In this document: piece by piece, positions 19,608 to 27,690 of the stretch | Layout: each line of letters begins with the position of its first letter | Numbering within the stretch: the first letter of the stretch is position 1 | NCBI RefSeq assembly: GCF_018131105.1 | Contig: NZ_JAFCJI010000001.1 | Span: 3,038,001-3,102,000, forward strand | Reading direction: 5' to 3' | DNA: 64,000 bases | DNA from: Bradyrhizobium manausense | GTDB lineage: Bacteria > Pseudomonadota > Alphaproteobacteria > Rhizobiales > Xanthobacteraceae | Notes under the pieces: model-generated | The model's database searches: none | Seen by the model: only the letters and a program-made list of their open reading frames with translations | Told to the model about the DNA's origin: nothing | Translations under genes and position numbers: made by a program

Positions 19608-20612
19608 TTACTTCAGGTTGGTCATCGCCGTCAGGTCAAAGGACAACTTGGCGATACCGGCCGCGCCGCACCAGTTCGAGCCAGCGCCGCCCGGGTTGAT
19701 CGGGGTGACGTTGGTGGTGCCGGTGGCATTGAAGGCGCTGGTAAAAGCGTTGCAATCACCCTTGTTCAGATCGGTGTCGGAATAACGCAGATCGAGCGTG
19801 ACCACCTTGTAGGTGAAGCCGACGCCGATGTTCCAGGTGTTATAGTCCTTGTAGGGAATGCCGTTGGCGAAGACGGTGCCAGCACCGGTACCGTAGAACG
19901 CGTCCGACGTGCCGAACCACTGCCGGCCAAATTCACCCGACACGTACATGCCGACGCCCGAGGCACCGAAGACCGTGCTGGGCGCGGTGTACTTCGCGGT
20001 CAACGACGCGTAGTTACCCCAGGCGCCCGAGTTCAGGAAGTTCGGCGAATAGAACTCGGTCGCGCCGACCGTGAAGCTGTCGTTGATGGTGTAGTTCACC
20101 TTGCCGTAGACTTCGAAGAAGCTGACGTCCTTCTTCATGACGTTGCCGTCGGCGAGGAAGATGGTGGTGGTGCTGACGGGGCACACACCGCCGCCGGGAA
20201 CGCCGCCCGTGAGTACGTTGTCGGCGCAGCTTCCGCCCGGATACAGGTAGCCCCAGACACCGATATCGAAGGCGAAGGCGCCGAAGGTCGGGCGGATACC
20301 GCCGTAGATGTCGACCTCGGCCGCAGCACGGTTGGCGAAGGAGATGCTCTCTGCGGACACGCCGACGTAGAGCTGGAAGTCCTTGTTGACGTTGTAGCGC
20401 GGCTCGAAATAGGCGGCGACCGACGGCTTGTGGTTCGACTGGGTCACGCCGCGGAAGATGTAGTCGTTCATGATCGCGCCGCCGAAGGCGACGTCCCAGG
20501 GATCGAACGCGGGCGCCGGAGGAGCCTTCAGGGCCTTCATGGGCATGTCTGCCGCGAAAGCCGAACCCGTCACCATTGCCAGCGCCGTTGCCAACAAAGC
20601 CACTTTCTTCAT
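19608..20612 (-). CDS. TorF family putative porin, outer membrane
   Basis: A 334-residue outer-membrane beta-barrel precursor. The signal peptide MKKVALLATALAMVTGSAFA is cut before ADMPMKA. The mature part alternates hydrophobic residues as barrel strands and carries family stretches DVAFGGAIMNDYIFRGVTQS, VGVSAESISFANRAAAEVDI and VVTLDLRYSDTDLN. The C-terminus (KLSFDLTAMTNLK) does not end in the usual aromatic residue. The start at 20612 has GGGGAT upstream; an ATG at 20624 lacks a binding site. Substrate unknown. Confidence 0.85.
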   Translation of the reverse strand: MKKVALLATALAMVTGSAFAADMPMKALKAPPAPAFDPWDVAFGGAIMNDYIFRGVTQSNHKPSVAAYFEPRYNVNKDFQLYVGVSAESISFANRAAAEVDIYGGIRPTFGAFAFDIGVWGYLYPGGSCADNVLTGGVPGGGVCPVSTTTIFLADGNVMKKDVSFFEVYGKVNYTINDSFTVGATEFYSPNFLNSGAWGNYASLTAKYTAPSTVFGASGVGMYVSGEFGRQWFGTSDAFYGTGAGTVFANGIPYKDYNTWNIGVGFTYKVVTLDLRYSDTDLNKGDCNAFTSAFNATGTTNVTPINPGGAGSNWCGAAGIAKLSFDLTAMTNLK

Positions 20613-21024
20613 TTCGATCCCCATCGCCAGTTCTACCAAGTCGGATTCCCGGAAGCCCGCGGGGCGTACGACCTGTCTGCAAAATTGCGGTACAGCGGCA
20701 ATCTGGATCGGGGGGTATTAACCGAGAAGCAAAAATGGCGAGCATTTGCTGCCTTTTTGGGCGTTCTGACGCTTCCACGACAGGTTGTCTGTCGGTGTTG
20801 CTTCTCGATCACATTATTTTCACGCTGAGTGCCCACGCGAATCCGGGTTACTACGTAGGCTCGCAGCGCCGTGGCGCGCGTGCACCGAATCAACTGACTC
20901 AAAAATGGGCAACGTCCGACAGCCGTGACAACGATGCAAAAAAGGCCGCAGCGTTTCCACTGCGGCCTTCCTGTTGTCGATCATGGTCGCGGGGATGGCC
21001 CCGGCGTTTAGGCCCAAGCCTGGC
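20613..21024. other. Intergenic region upstream of the porin gene
   Basis: About 410 bases between the porin start and the stop of the H1-like gene. It holds the terminator of the H1-like gene (20937-20970) and presumably the porin promoter. Short open frames on both strands lack family features. Nothing else is seen. Confidence 0.5.
20937..20970 (-). terminator. Rho-independent terminator of the H1-like gene
   Basis: On the minus strand GAAGGCCGCAG...CTGCGGCCTTTTTT: a 10-base GC stem, eight-base loop and a run of Ts. Confidence 0.9.
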
Positions 21025-21390
21025 CTAGCCTTGCCCTTCGGCCGGTGTCGGTTCCGCAGAAGACGAAGGCATCGCCCAGCTGGTCTCGGCGGCAGGCTCG
21101 GGGGCCGGCGTTGCCACTGGAGCTGCCGGCTTCGGCGCGGGAGCTGCCTTCGCCTTCTTCGGAGCTGCTTTCCTGGCAGCCTTCTTGGCGGCTTTCTTCG
21201 GCGCGGCCTTCTTCGCCGCAGCCTTCTTTGCCTTCTTGGCGGCCTTCTTCGGCGCTGCCTTCTTGGCAGATTTCTTCGCCGACTTCTTTGCGGACTTCTT
21301 GGACGCCTTCTTCTTCGTCGCCTTCTTCGCCGCTACGACCTTCTTGGCCTTTTTGGCCTTCTTGCTTTTCTTCTTGCTCGCTTTCGCCAT
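21025..21390 (-). CDS. Histone H1-like lysine/alanine-rich nucleoid protein
   Basis: A 121-residue strongly basic protein that probably binds DNA without sequence preference. From residue 2 to about 80 it is almost only Lys, Ala and Ser in short repeats (KKASKKSAKKSAKKSAKKAA type, then AAPKKAAKKA), like the C-terminal tail of eukaryotic H1 and bacterial AlgP or BpH1. The last 40 residues are Pro/Ala-rich and end in an acidic, serine-rich tail (SSSAEPTPAEGQG). ATG at 21390 with AGGAGG upstream. Repeat number in such genes is often variable between strains. Confidence 0.85.
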   Translation of the reverse strand: MAKASKKKSKKAKKAKKVVAAKKATKKKASKKSAKKSAKKSAKKAAPKKAAKKAKKAAAKKAAPKKAAKKAARKAAPKKAKAAPAPKPAAPVATPAPEPAAETSWAMPSSSAEPTPAEGQG

Positions 21391-21459
21391 CGTGGTCCTC
21401 CTGTTGCCTCCGAACAATGGTCGATCGGGCGCCTTCAACCGTCACCTCAAGGCGAAAGC

Positions 21460-22788
21460 TCAGCGCGACGCGTTCAGTGCCGGCCGCGACCCGCCCGTAG
21501 CCCAATCGAGAAGCTCAATCGTGTGTACGACCGGAACTGACGTGCCACTGGCAATCTGCACCATGCAGCCGATATTGCCTGCGGCAATCATGTCCGGCTT
21601 GACGCTCGCGATGTTGGCGACCTTGCGATCGCGCAACCGGCCCGCAAGCTCGGGCTGGAGAATGTTGTAGGTCCCCGCCGAACCGCAACACAAATGGCTC
21701 TCCGGTACATCTTTCACCACGAATCCATTCTTGGAAAGCAATTCTTTCGGAAGGCCCGTGATTTTCTGGCCGTGCTGCAACGAACACGCCGAGTGATAGG
21801 CGACGACGATGTTGTTGTTGTCCTGCTGCGTGCTCGGCGCGAGGCCGAGACCGGCGACGTATTCGGTGATGTCCTTTGCAAGCGCGGACACCTTCGCCGC
21901 ATCGGCAGCGAACGCAGCGTCCTCACGCAGCAGATAGCCGTAATCCTTGATCACCGTGCCGCAGCCGGACGTGGTCACCAGGATGGCGTCGAGCCCCTCC
22001 CCTGCCGCTTCCTTTTGCCAGGCCGCAACGTTGGCGCGGGCGCGCGCCAACGCATCCTGGTCGTTGCCGAGATGATGGGTCAGCGCACCGCAGCACTGCT
22101 CGTCCCTGACCAGCACGACCTCGATGCCGTGACGGGTGAGGAGGCTGATGGCGGCCTGGTTGATGCGCGGCGCCAGCACCTGCTGGGCGCAGCCCTGGAG
22201 CAGCGCGACCCGGCCGCGCTTCTTGCCGAGCGCTGCGAACACACTGCCCGGACGGGCGCCAGGTGCCGGCAACCGGCTCGGGGCCAGCGCCAGCATCGCC
22301 TTGAGGCGCTGGATCAGACCAGGCGTCGCCGAGGGCCGCGGCGTCGGCAGCAAGACCGCGAACAGCCGCGCCAGCCGCGCGAGCCTCATGCTGATGCGGA
22401 AGCGCTGCGGGTCCGGCAGCACGAAGGCCAGCACCTGGCGCAGCAGGCGCTCGGCGAGCGGGCGCTGATAGCGCTGCTCGATCCTGACCCGGGCCTGGTC
22501 GACGAGGTGCATGTAGTTCACCCCGGAGGGGCAGGTCGTCATGCAGGCCAGGCACGACAGGCAACGGTCGACATGCTTGACCACTTCAGCGGTCGGCGTC
22601 TGGTCCTTCTCCAGCATCTCCTTGATCAGGTAGATGCGGCCGCGCGGGCTATCGAGCTCGTCGCCGAGCAGCACATAGGTCGGGCAGGTCGCGGTGCAGA
22701 AGCCGCAATGGACGCAGGCGCGCAAGATCTTGTCGGCTTCCGCGGTGTCGGGGTCGGAGAGCTGCGCAAGTGAGAATTCGGTCTTCAT
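21460..22788 (-). CDS. glcF: Glycolate oxidase iron-sulfur subunit GlcF
   Basis: A 442-residue electron-transfer subunit of glycolate oxidase (glycolate to glyoxylate, electrons to the quinone pool). Two ferredoxin-type 4Fe-4S motifs near the N-terminus, CVHCGFCTATCP and CLSCLACMTTCP, each end in CP. Two CCG-type repeats follow (EQCCGALTHHLG and ESHLCCGSAGTYNI), as in GlcF and heterodisulfide reductase subunits. Its ATG overlaps the glcE stop by four bases (ATGA), so the two are co-translated. Confidence 0.95.
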   Translation of the reverse strand: MKTEFSLAQLSDPDTAEADKILRACVHCGFCTATCPTYVLLGDELDSPRGRIYLIKEMLEKDQTPTAEVVKHVDRCLSCLACMTTCPSGVNYMHLVDQARVRIEQRYQRPLAERLLRQVLAFVLPDPQRFRISMRLARLARLFAVLLPTPRPSATPGLIQRLKAMLALAPSRLPAPGARPGSVFAALGKKRGRVALLQGCAQQVLAPRINQAAISLLTRHGIEVVLVRDEQCCGALTHHLGNDQDALARARANVAAWQKEAAGEGLDAILVTTSGCGTVIKDYGYLLREDAAFAADAAKVSALAKDITEYVAGLGLAPSTQQDNNNIVVAYHSACSLQHGQKITGLPKELLSKNGFVVKDVPESHLCCGSAGTYNILQPELAGRLRDRKVANIASVKPDMIAAGNIGCMVQIASGTSVPVVHTIELLDWATGGSRPALNASR

Positions 22789-24023
22789 GCCGTAGCGCCC
22801 CGCCTCAAGCGTCCCCGGTTCAAGATCGACTTCGGATCGAAACTGGCGCGGACCCGTTCGCTCAGGGCGGCAACACCCGGCGCCTGCGGGTGGAATACGT
22901 CGACGCCGCGCCTGACGTCCTCGGCCGCCCGGATCAGCGTCGCGTGCCCGCCGAACGCGTCCGTTCGCTGACGCACGGCCGGGGCATGTGCGTCGGCCTT
23001 CGGCGGCAGCGCCGCCCAGATCAGGCCGCCGCCCCAATCGTAGATGACGTCGCCGCCGGTCTCGCGCGCCAATTGCGTGCCGAGCGCCGCGCCCGAGGCC
23101 GGCGGACAGACGATGCGCCACACCGGCCAGGCGCCGAGCGCACCGCCGGTCGCGAACGGCAGCACGTCGCGGATGGTGGCCCACAGCACGGAGGACGCGG
23201 CGTCCTCGATCAGGGTCGCGGTTCCAAATGGTGCCAGCAATTCGCGCAGCGAGCCGGCGCGGTGGCTGGCGGAGGCCGTGATGCCCTCGAGCCGAAGCAC
23301 CGTCAGCGCCTCGCCCTGGCTGGCGATATCGCCAAGTCCGTCGGTCCTGGCCCGGAATGCCGATTTCGGCAGATGCGCGGCGGCGGAGACGTCGAAGGGC
23401 GAGCCGAGGGCGGCGGTCATCGCCTTGTTGGCGGCGGCCTCGTCGAGCCCGCGCAGCAGCAGCGTCCGCTCGGCTTCGGGCTTCGGCATCACCTTCAGCG
23501 TGACTTCGGTCATCACCGACAGCGTGCCCCAGGACCCCGCCAGCAATTTGCAAAGATCGTAGCCGGTGACGTTCTTCACCACCTTGCCGCCGGTCTTGAA
23601 GCTGTCGCCGAAGCCGGAGACAGCATGCGCTCCCAGCAGATGGTCGCGGGCGCCGCCCGCCCTGATCCGCCGCGGACCGGCGAGGCCCGCCGCGATCATG
23701 CCACCGATGGTGCCTGACGCCGGCGTGCCGAGCAGCGGCGCGGTGTTGACAGGCTCAAAAGCGAATTGCTGGTTCTTGGCGTCGATCAGCGACAGCACAT
23801 CGGCCAACGGCGCCCCGGCCTGGAGCGTGACGATCAGTTCGTTGGGTTCGTAGGAGGTGACCGCATTCAGCGCGGAGACGTCGAGCACGGCGTTGGTCGC
23901 CATCGTATGCCCGATGCCGCGCTTGCTGCCATGACCAATGATCTCGAGCGGCTGCTCATTGGCAATCGCCGCCCGCACCACTTCTTCGACGTCTTTGGCG
24001 TCTCTGACCCTGAGCGTATCCAC
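22785..24023 (-). CDS. glcE: Glycolate oxidase FAD-binding subunit GlcE
   Basis: A 412-residue FAD-binding protein of the PCMH/FAD_binding_4 fold, shorter than GlcD and without the long cap domain. Visible are EIIGHGSKRGIGH near residue 30, TPASGTIGGMIAAGLAGPRR near 105, and KTGGKVVKNVTGYDLCKLLA near 145-165, all typical of GlcE. It begins 33 bases after the arsR stop on the same strand and overlaps glcF, so arsR-glcE-glcF may share a transcript although glcD is separated. Confidence 0.95.
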   Translation of the reverse strand: MDTLRVRDAKDVEEVVRAAIANEQPLEIIGHGSKRGIGHTMATNAVLDVSALNAVTSYEPNELIVTLQAGAPLADVLSLIDAKNQQFAFEPVNTAPLLGTPASGTIGGMIAAGLAGPRRIRAGGARDHLLGAHAVSGFGDSFKTGGKVVKNVTGYDLCKLLAGSWGTLSVMTEVTLKVMPKPEAERTLLLRGLDEAAANKAMTAALGSPFDVSAAAHLPKSAFRARTDGLGDIASQGEALTVLRLEGITASASHRAGSLRELLAPFGTATLIEDAASSVLWATIRDVLPFATGGALGAWPVWRIVCPPASGAALGTQLARETGGDVIYDWGGGLIWAALPPKADAHAPAVRQRTDAFGGHATLIRAAEDVRRGVDVFHPQAPGVAALSERVRASFDPKSILNRGRLRRGATA

Positions 24024-24056
24024 GCCTCTAGCGGGTAACGAAATTTGCTCCCAAAA

Positions 24057-24746
24057 TCAAATGCGGACACCGAACAAGGAGTGAAATGCGTCAAGCCCCG
24101 CATTGGTGATCTCGACGGACCGCCCCTGCGGCCGGCGGCGGATCCAGTCCCGCTGGAACGCGAGGTCCGCCAGCGCCGCCCCTGCCCGCCCGGCCAGATG
24201 CGGCCGGCGTTCGCTCCAGTCGAGGCAGGGCCGGCACAGCACCCGCCGGTGCCGCGCCGGCGCATGGAGATCGACACCGAGACTGCCAAGGAAGGCCGTG
24301 CCTGCCGCCGTCAGCTCCCCAACCTCCTGGTCGAGCACCAGATAGTCGCGCTCCCGCAGCGCGTCCGCGAGAGCAACCCCGAGTTCGCCGGCGAGGTGAT
24401 CGTAGCAAGTCCGGGCTCGGCGCATCGCGGCATCGATCCGTGACGGCGGCCGCGAACCCGGCGGACCTGTTACGGCGACCGTCATCATGCCCTCCAGGAT
24501 CTGCGCGACCAGCGGCGTAGCCAACCGGTACAACCGGCGCGGTCCGCGCCGCTCGACCTTCAAAAGCGCGTGCTGCACCAATCTGCCGAGATGCCAGCTC
24601 GCCGTCTGCGGCGTGACTCCGGCGGCCAGCGCCAGCTCGCCCGCAGTTTGCGGACGACCGTCCATCAGTCGCGACAGGATCAGCGCGCGGCCGGGATCGG
24701 CGATCAGGGCGGCGAGGTCGGCGAGTTCGCGTGCGATGGTCGGCAT
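24057..24746 (-). CDS. ArsR-family transcriptional regulator
   Basis: A 229-residue regulator. The N-terminal 90 residues form an ArsR winged helix (LADLAALIADPGRALILSRL, then GELALAAGVTPQTASWHLGR as recognition helix and RRGPRRLYRL as wing). The C-terminal half, with RARTCYDHLAGELGVALADA, CRPCLDWSERRPHLAG and VEITNAGLDAF, matches the extended ArsR proteins linked to monooxygenase-type genes. CYDHLAG and CRPCLDW hold cysteines that could sense metals or oxidants. The start at 24746 has GGAG six bases upstream; ATGs at 24761 and 24776 are alternatives. Divergent from the ABM gene with two palindromes between. Confidence 0.85.
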   Translation of the reverse strand: MPTIARELADLAALIADPGRALILSRLMDGRPQTAGELALAAGVTPQTASWHLGRLVQHALLKVERRGPRRLYRLATPLVAQILEGMMTVAVTGPPGSRPPSRIDAAMRRARTCYDHLAGELGVALADALRERDYLVLDQEVGELTAAGTAFLGSLGVDLHAPARHRRVLCRPCLDWSERRPHLAGRAGAALADLAFQRDWIRRRPQGRSVEITNAGLDAFHSLFGVRI

Positions 24747-24801
24747 GACCGGCTCCGGCATGTGACGAAAACTCATCCTGCTGTCGCACGGGATGGCGAT
24801 G

Positions 24802-24829
24802 GAACGTTTCGATCGTGATCGAAATGTTC
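24802..24829. promoter_or_regulatory. Operator palindrome 1, arsR / monooxygenase
   Basis: 28 bases: left arm GAACGTTTCGATC, centre GT, right arm GATCGAAATGTTC; a single mismatch between 13-base arms. It lies in the shared promoter region. Binding by the adjacent ArsR protein is inference. Confidence 0.7.
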
Positions 24830-24831
24830 AC

Positions 24832-24851
24832 GACATCGACACTTCGATGTC
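24832..24851. promoter_or_regulatory. Operator palindrome 2, arsR / monooxygenase
   Basis: Perfect arms GACATCGA and TCGATGTC around CACT, two bases after palindrome 1 and sharing its TCGAT core. Two adjacent dyads suggest cooperative dimer binding. Confidence 0.65.
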
Positions 24852-24925
24852 AGGCGAACCTTACCGGCGCGCCGTCGCGACATGGTCGCAGCGATCGCGG
24901 TCGAGACGAAGCAACGGAGATCATC

Positions 24926-25393
24926 ATGGAGCGATCGACACAGGCGCAGCCAGCGCCGCGTGAAACGTTCAGCCGCAGGACGGTGATCGCCGTCCTGACG
25001 ATCTATCTCTCGCCATGGACGGCAACATCATCCCAAGCTCAGCAAGGAGCCAACACGATGAACCACTATGCCACACAGAAATCGATCAACGACGCCGTCG
25101 AGGGCGGCGGCCTGCTCGTGGTCGCGCAATGGGAGGCGAAGCCGGGCGAGGCTGACAGGATCGCCGCGATCCTCGATCGCTTCCTGCCGGACGCGCAACG
25201 CGAGGATGGCGTCAAGCTGTTCCTGATCTCGCGGGGCAAGGACAATCCGGCCCAGTTCCTGTTCTACGAACTGTTCCGCGACGAGGCCGCTTTCAAGGCG
25301 CATCAGGAGAGCGCGCATTTCAAGACCTACATCGCCGGCCAAGCGCTGCCGTTGCTGGCGAAGCGCGAGCGGGCGCAGTACGGGCTGCTGTAA
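24926..25393 (+). CDS. Antibiotic biosynthesis monooxygenase (ABM) family protein, exported
   Basis: A 155-residue protein with a C-terminal ABM ferredoxin-like domain (GGLLVVAQWEAKPGEADRIA, FLISRGKDNPAQFLFYELFR, EAAFKAHQESAHFKTYIA). The N-terminus has a twin-arginine-like export signal (SRRTVIAVLTIYLSPWTATS to AQA), so it is probably periplasmic. ABM proteins include quinol and polyketide monooxygenases and stress-linked enzymes; the substrate is unknown. Start at 24926 with GGAG upstream. Divergent from arsR across two palindromes. Confidence 0.8.
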   Translation: MERSTQAQPAPRETFSRRTVIAVLTIYLSPWTATSSQAQQGANTMNHYATQKSINDAVEGGGLLVVAQWEAKPGEADRIAAILDRFLPDAQREDGVKLFLISRGKDNPAQFLFYELFRDEAAFKAHQESAHFKTYIAGQALPLLAKRERAQYGLL

Positions 25394-25441
25394 GGTTGGT
25401 GGGGAAGGGTTCGCGCCGCGGGCCCTTCCTTTCACGCGTGC

Positions 25442-26935
25442 CTAGAACCGCGGAATATCCGGAAACGCCAGCTTGCCTGCGTGCACATGCATGCGGCCGA
25501 GTTCAGCGCAGCGGTGCAAGGTCGGAAACACTTTTCCGGGATTGAGCAGGCCTTGCGCATCGAAGGCGCATTTCAGCCGCTGCTGCTGGTTGAGATCGAT
25601 CTCGGTGAACATGTCGGGCATCAGGTCGCGCTTCTCGATGCCGACGCCGTGCTCGCCGGTGAGCACGCCGCCGAACTCGACGCAGGCGCGCAGGATGTCG
25701 GCACCGAAGGCCTCGGCGCGCTCGATCTCGCCGGGCTTGTTGGCATCGTAGAGAATCAGCGGATGCAGATTGCCGTCGCCGGCGTGGAACACGTTGGCGC
25801 AGCCGAGCTGGTATTTCTCCGAGAGCTCGCGGATACGAGCGAGCGCCTTCGGCAGCGCGCCGCGCGGGATGGTGCCGTCCATGCAGAGATAGTCGGGCGA
25901 GATGCGCCCGACCGCGGGGAACGCGGCCTTGCGGCCGGCCCAGAACAGATTGCGCTCGGCCTCCGAGGTCGAGATCTGGCACGTGGTCGAGCCGCAGGCA
26001 TTCGCGATGGCCTCGACCCGCGTGATCAATTCGTCGACCTCGATCTTGGGACCATCGAGCTCGATGATCAGCAGCGCCTCGACATCGAGCGGATAGCCGG
26101 CATGAACGAAGGCTTCGGCGGCGTGGATCGCGGGCTTGTCCATCATCTCCATGCCGCCGGGAATGATGCCGGCGCCGATGATGCGCGCCACGCATTCGCC
26201 GGCCGCCTCGACCTCTGCAAAGCCGACCATCAGCGCGCGCGCCGTCTCCGGCTTTTGCAGGATACGCACCGTGATCTCGGTTATGACGCCGAGCAGGCCT
26301 TCCGAACCGGTGATGACGCCCATCAGATCGTAGCCGGAATTCTCGCACCCCTTGCCGCCGATGCGCAGGATCTCGCCGCTCATCAGGACAATCTCGCAAC
26401 CGAGCACGTTGTTGGTGGTCATGCCGTATTTCAAGCAATGCACGCCGCCTGAATTCTCCGCGACATTGCCGCCAATCGAGCAGGCGATCTGCGAAGACGG
26501 ATCTGGCGCGTAGTAGAAGCCGGCATGCGCGACCGCTTGGCTGATCGCGAGGTTGGTGACGCCGGGCTCGGTGACGACGACACGGTTGTCGAAGTCGATC
26601 TCGCGAATGCGCTTGAACTTGCCGAGGCCCAGCAGCACGCCGTCCTCCAGCGGCAGCGCGCCGCCTGACAGCGACGTGCCGGAGCCGCGCGGCACCACCT
26701 TGATTCCCTGCCCCGCACAATATTTCAGGACGAGCGAAACCTGCTCGGTGGTGTCGGGCAGCACCACCACCATCGGTGGCTGCCGATAGGCGGTCAGCCC
26801 GTCGGATTCATAGACCCGCATCTCGGCAGCGCTGTCGATTACGCCCTCGCCGGGCACAATTGCGCGCAATGCAGCAACGATCTCCGCGCGGCGCGCGAGC
26901 ACCGCCTGATCGCTCGCAGGCATCATGATGGCCAT
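25442..26935 (-). CDS. glcD: Glycolate oxidase catalytic subunit GlcD
   Basis: A 497-residue FAD-dependent alpha-hydroxy acid dehydrogenase (FAD-linked oxidase C family). The FAD-binding part shows PRGSGTSLSGGALPLEDGV near residue 82 and IGGNVAENSGGVHCLKYGMT near 152, then VITGSEGLLGVITEITV. The C-terminal cap has HAGDGNLHPLILYD with the active-site histidines and GEHGVGIEKRDLMP. Length and order agree with GlcD. It is transcribed toward glcE-glcF, but a monooxygenase gene on the other strand and an arsR gene lie between. Confidence 0.95.
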   Translation of the reverse strand: MAIMMPASDQAVLARRAEIVAALRAIVPGEGVIDSAAEMRVYESDGLTAYRQPPMVVVLPDTTEQVSLVLKYCAGQGIKVVPRGSGTSLSGGALPLEDGVLLGLGKFKRIREIDFDNRVVVTEPGVTNLAISQAVAHAGFYYAPDPSSQIACSIGGNVAENSGGVHCLKYGMTTNNVLGCEIVLMSGEILRIGGKGCENSGYDLMGVITGSEGLLGVITEITVRILQKPETARALMVGFAEVEAAGECVARIIGAGIIPGGMEMMDKPAIHAAEAFVHAGYPLDVEALLIIELDGPKIEVDELITRVEAIANACGSTTCQISTSEAERNLFWAGRKAAFPAVGRISPDYLCMDGTIPRGALPKALARIRELSEKYQLGCANVFHAGDGNLHPLILYDANKPGEIERAEAFGADILRACVEFGGVLTGEHGVGIEKRDLMPDMFTEIDLNQQQRLKCAFDAQGLLNPGKVFPTLHRCAELGRMHVHAGKLAFPDIPRF

Positions 26936-27043
26936 GGTCTATCCTTCCGCACGTCAATTTATCACGGCAAATCAATCACGTCCGCGATGGTTTGGGTAGG
27001 CCGTCCGAAAGTCGGAGCCGCGATCTGCGGCAAGTTCGCTCTG

Positions 27044-27090
27044 GGACAAGTAGGCAGGCATGAAACCTGTCATGGTTTCGTGGCTTGTCC
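27044..27090 (+). promoter_or_regulatory. Nested hairpin upstream of the cytochrome gene
   Basis: Outer arms GGACAAG / CTTGTCC and inner arms CATGAAACC / GGTTTCGTG (one mismatch) around TGTCAT, about 85 bases before the cytochrome c start. It could be an operator or a 5' leader structure. No known riboswitch is recognised. Confidence 0.4.
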
Positions 27091-27173
27091 AAGCCGAGCG
27101 GGCCATGCCAAAACCGGCAGGTTCGACGAAAGCCGACCAGAGACCCCACCGGGAAAGAGACGAAGAGCACCCT

Positions 27174-27569
27174 ATGAAAACACTGACTTTTGGCGCGCTG
27201 ATGATCCTCACCGTCACTGCCACGGCCTCCAGCGCGATGGCGCAGGATGTCGCGGCCGGCAAATCGTCGTTCAACAAGTGCCTGGCCTGCCACGCGATCG
27301 GCGAAGGCGCCAAGAACAAGGTCGGCCCTGAACTGAACGGCCTCGACGGCCGCCATTCCGGCAGCGCGCCGGACTACAATTATTCGGACGCGAACAAGAA
27401 TTCCGGCATCACCTGGAATGAGGCGCAGTTCAAGGAATACATCAAGGATCCGAAGGCCAAGATCCCCGGCACCAAGATGGCGTTCGCCGGCATCAAGAAC
27501 GAGAACGAGGTCAACAATCTCTGGGCCTATGTCTCGCAGTTCGACAAGGACGGCAAGATCAAGCAGTAA
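27174..27569 (+). CDS. Soluble class I cytochrome c (c550/c2 type)
   Basis: A 131-residue periplasmic electron carrier. Signal peptide MKTLTFGALMILTVTATASS, cut near AMA-QD. The haem-binding motif CLACH is at residues 36-40; Met102 in GTKMAFAG is the likely axial ligand. The VGPELNGLDGR and WNEAQFKEYIKDPKAKIPGT stretches match rhizobial cytochrome c550 (CycA-type). The start at 27174 gives a normal signal; AAAGAGACGAAGAG precedes it. It probably shuttles electrons from the bc1 complex to oxidases or dehydrogenases. Confidence 0.92.
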   Translation: MKTLTFGALMILTVTATASSAMAQDVAAGKSSFNKCLACHAIGEGAKNKVGPELNGLDGRHSGSAPDYNYSDANKNSGITWNEAQFKEYIKDPKAKIPGTKMAFAGIKNENEVNNLWAYVSQFDKDGKIKQ

Positions 27570-27587
27570 ACGCGGAGACGGCGGCCG

Positions 27588-27690
27588 CTGGAGCTTCGGT
27601 TCTGATTGAATCAGAACCGAAGCTCCAGCCTGTCGTTTTGACGCGCTTTCTTCACGCGAACCAGGATCCACTTCGCTCGAAAGCGCTTTA
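27588..27690. repeat. Rhizobial palindromic element with a 41-base perfect palindrome
   Basis: At 27588-27628 two 20-base arms, starting CTGGAGCTTC and ending GAAGCTCCAG, pair perfectly around one G. The 60 bases after it (CTTCACGCGAACC, CCACTTCGCTCGAAAGCGCTT) match the other half of the RIME-like intergenic elements common in Rhizobiales. The element ends inside the stop codon of the hydrolase gene and may terminate both convergent transcripts. Confidence 0.8.

Noticed and set aside
20633..20902. 89-codon minus-strand frame upstream of the porin
   Set aside because: Arg-rich with no ribosome binding site; it lies where the porin promoter should be.
22789..23553. Upstream in-frame extension of glcF inside glcE
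   Set aside because: The extension is Arg/Gly-rich and lies within glcE; the ATG at 22788 with ATGA overlap and the MKTEFSLAQL start fit the family.
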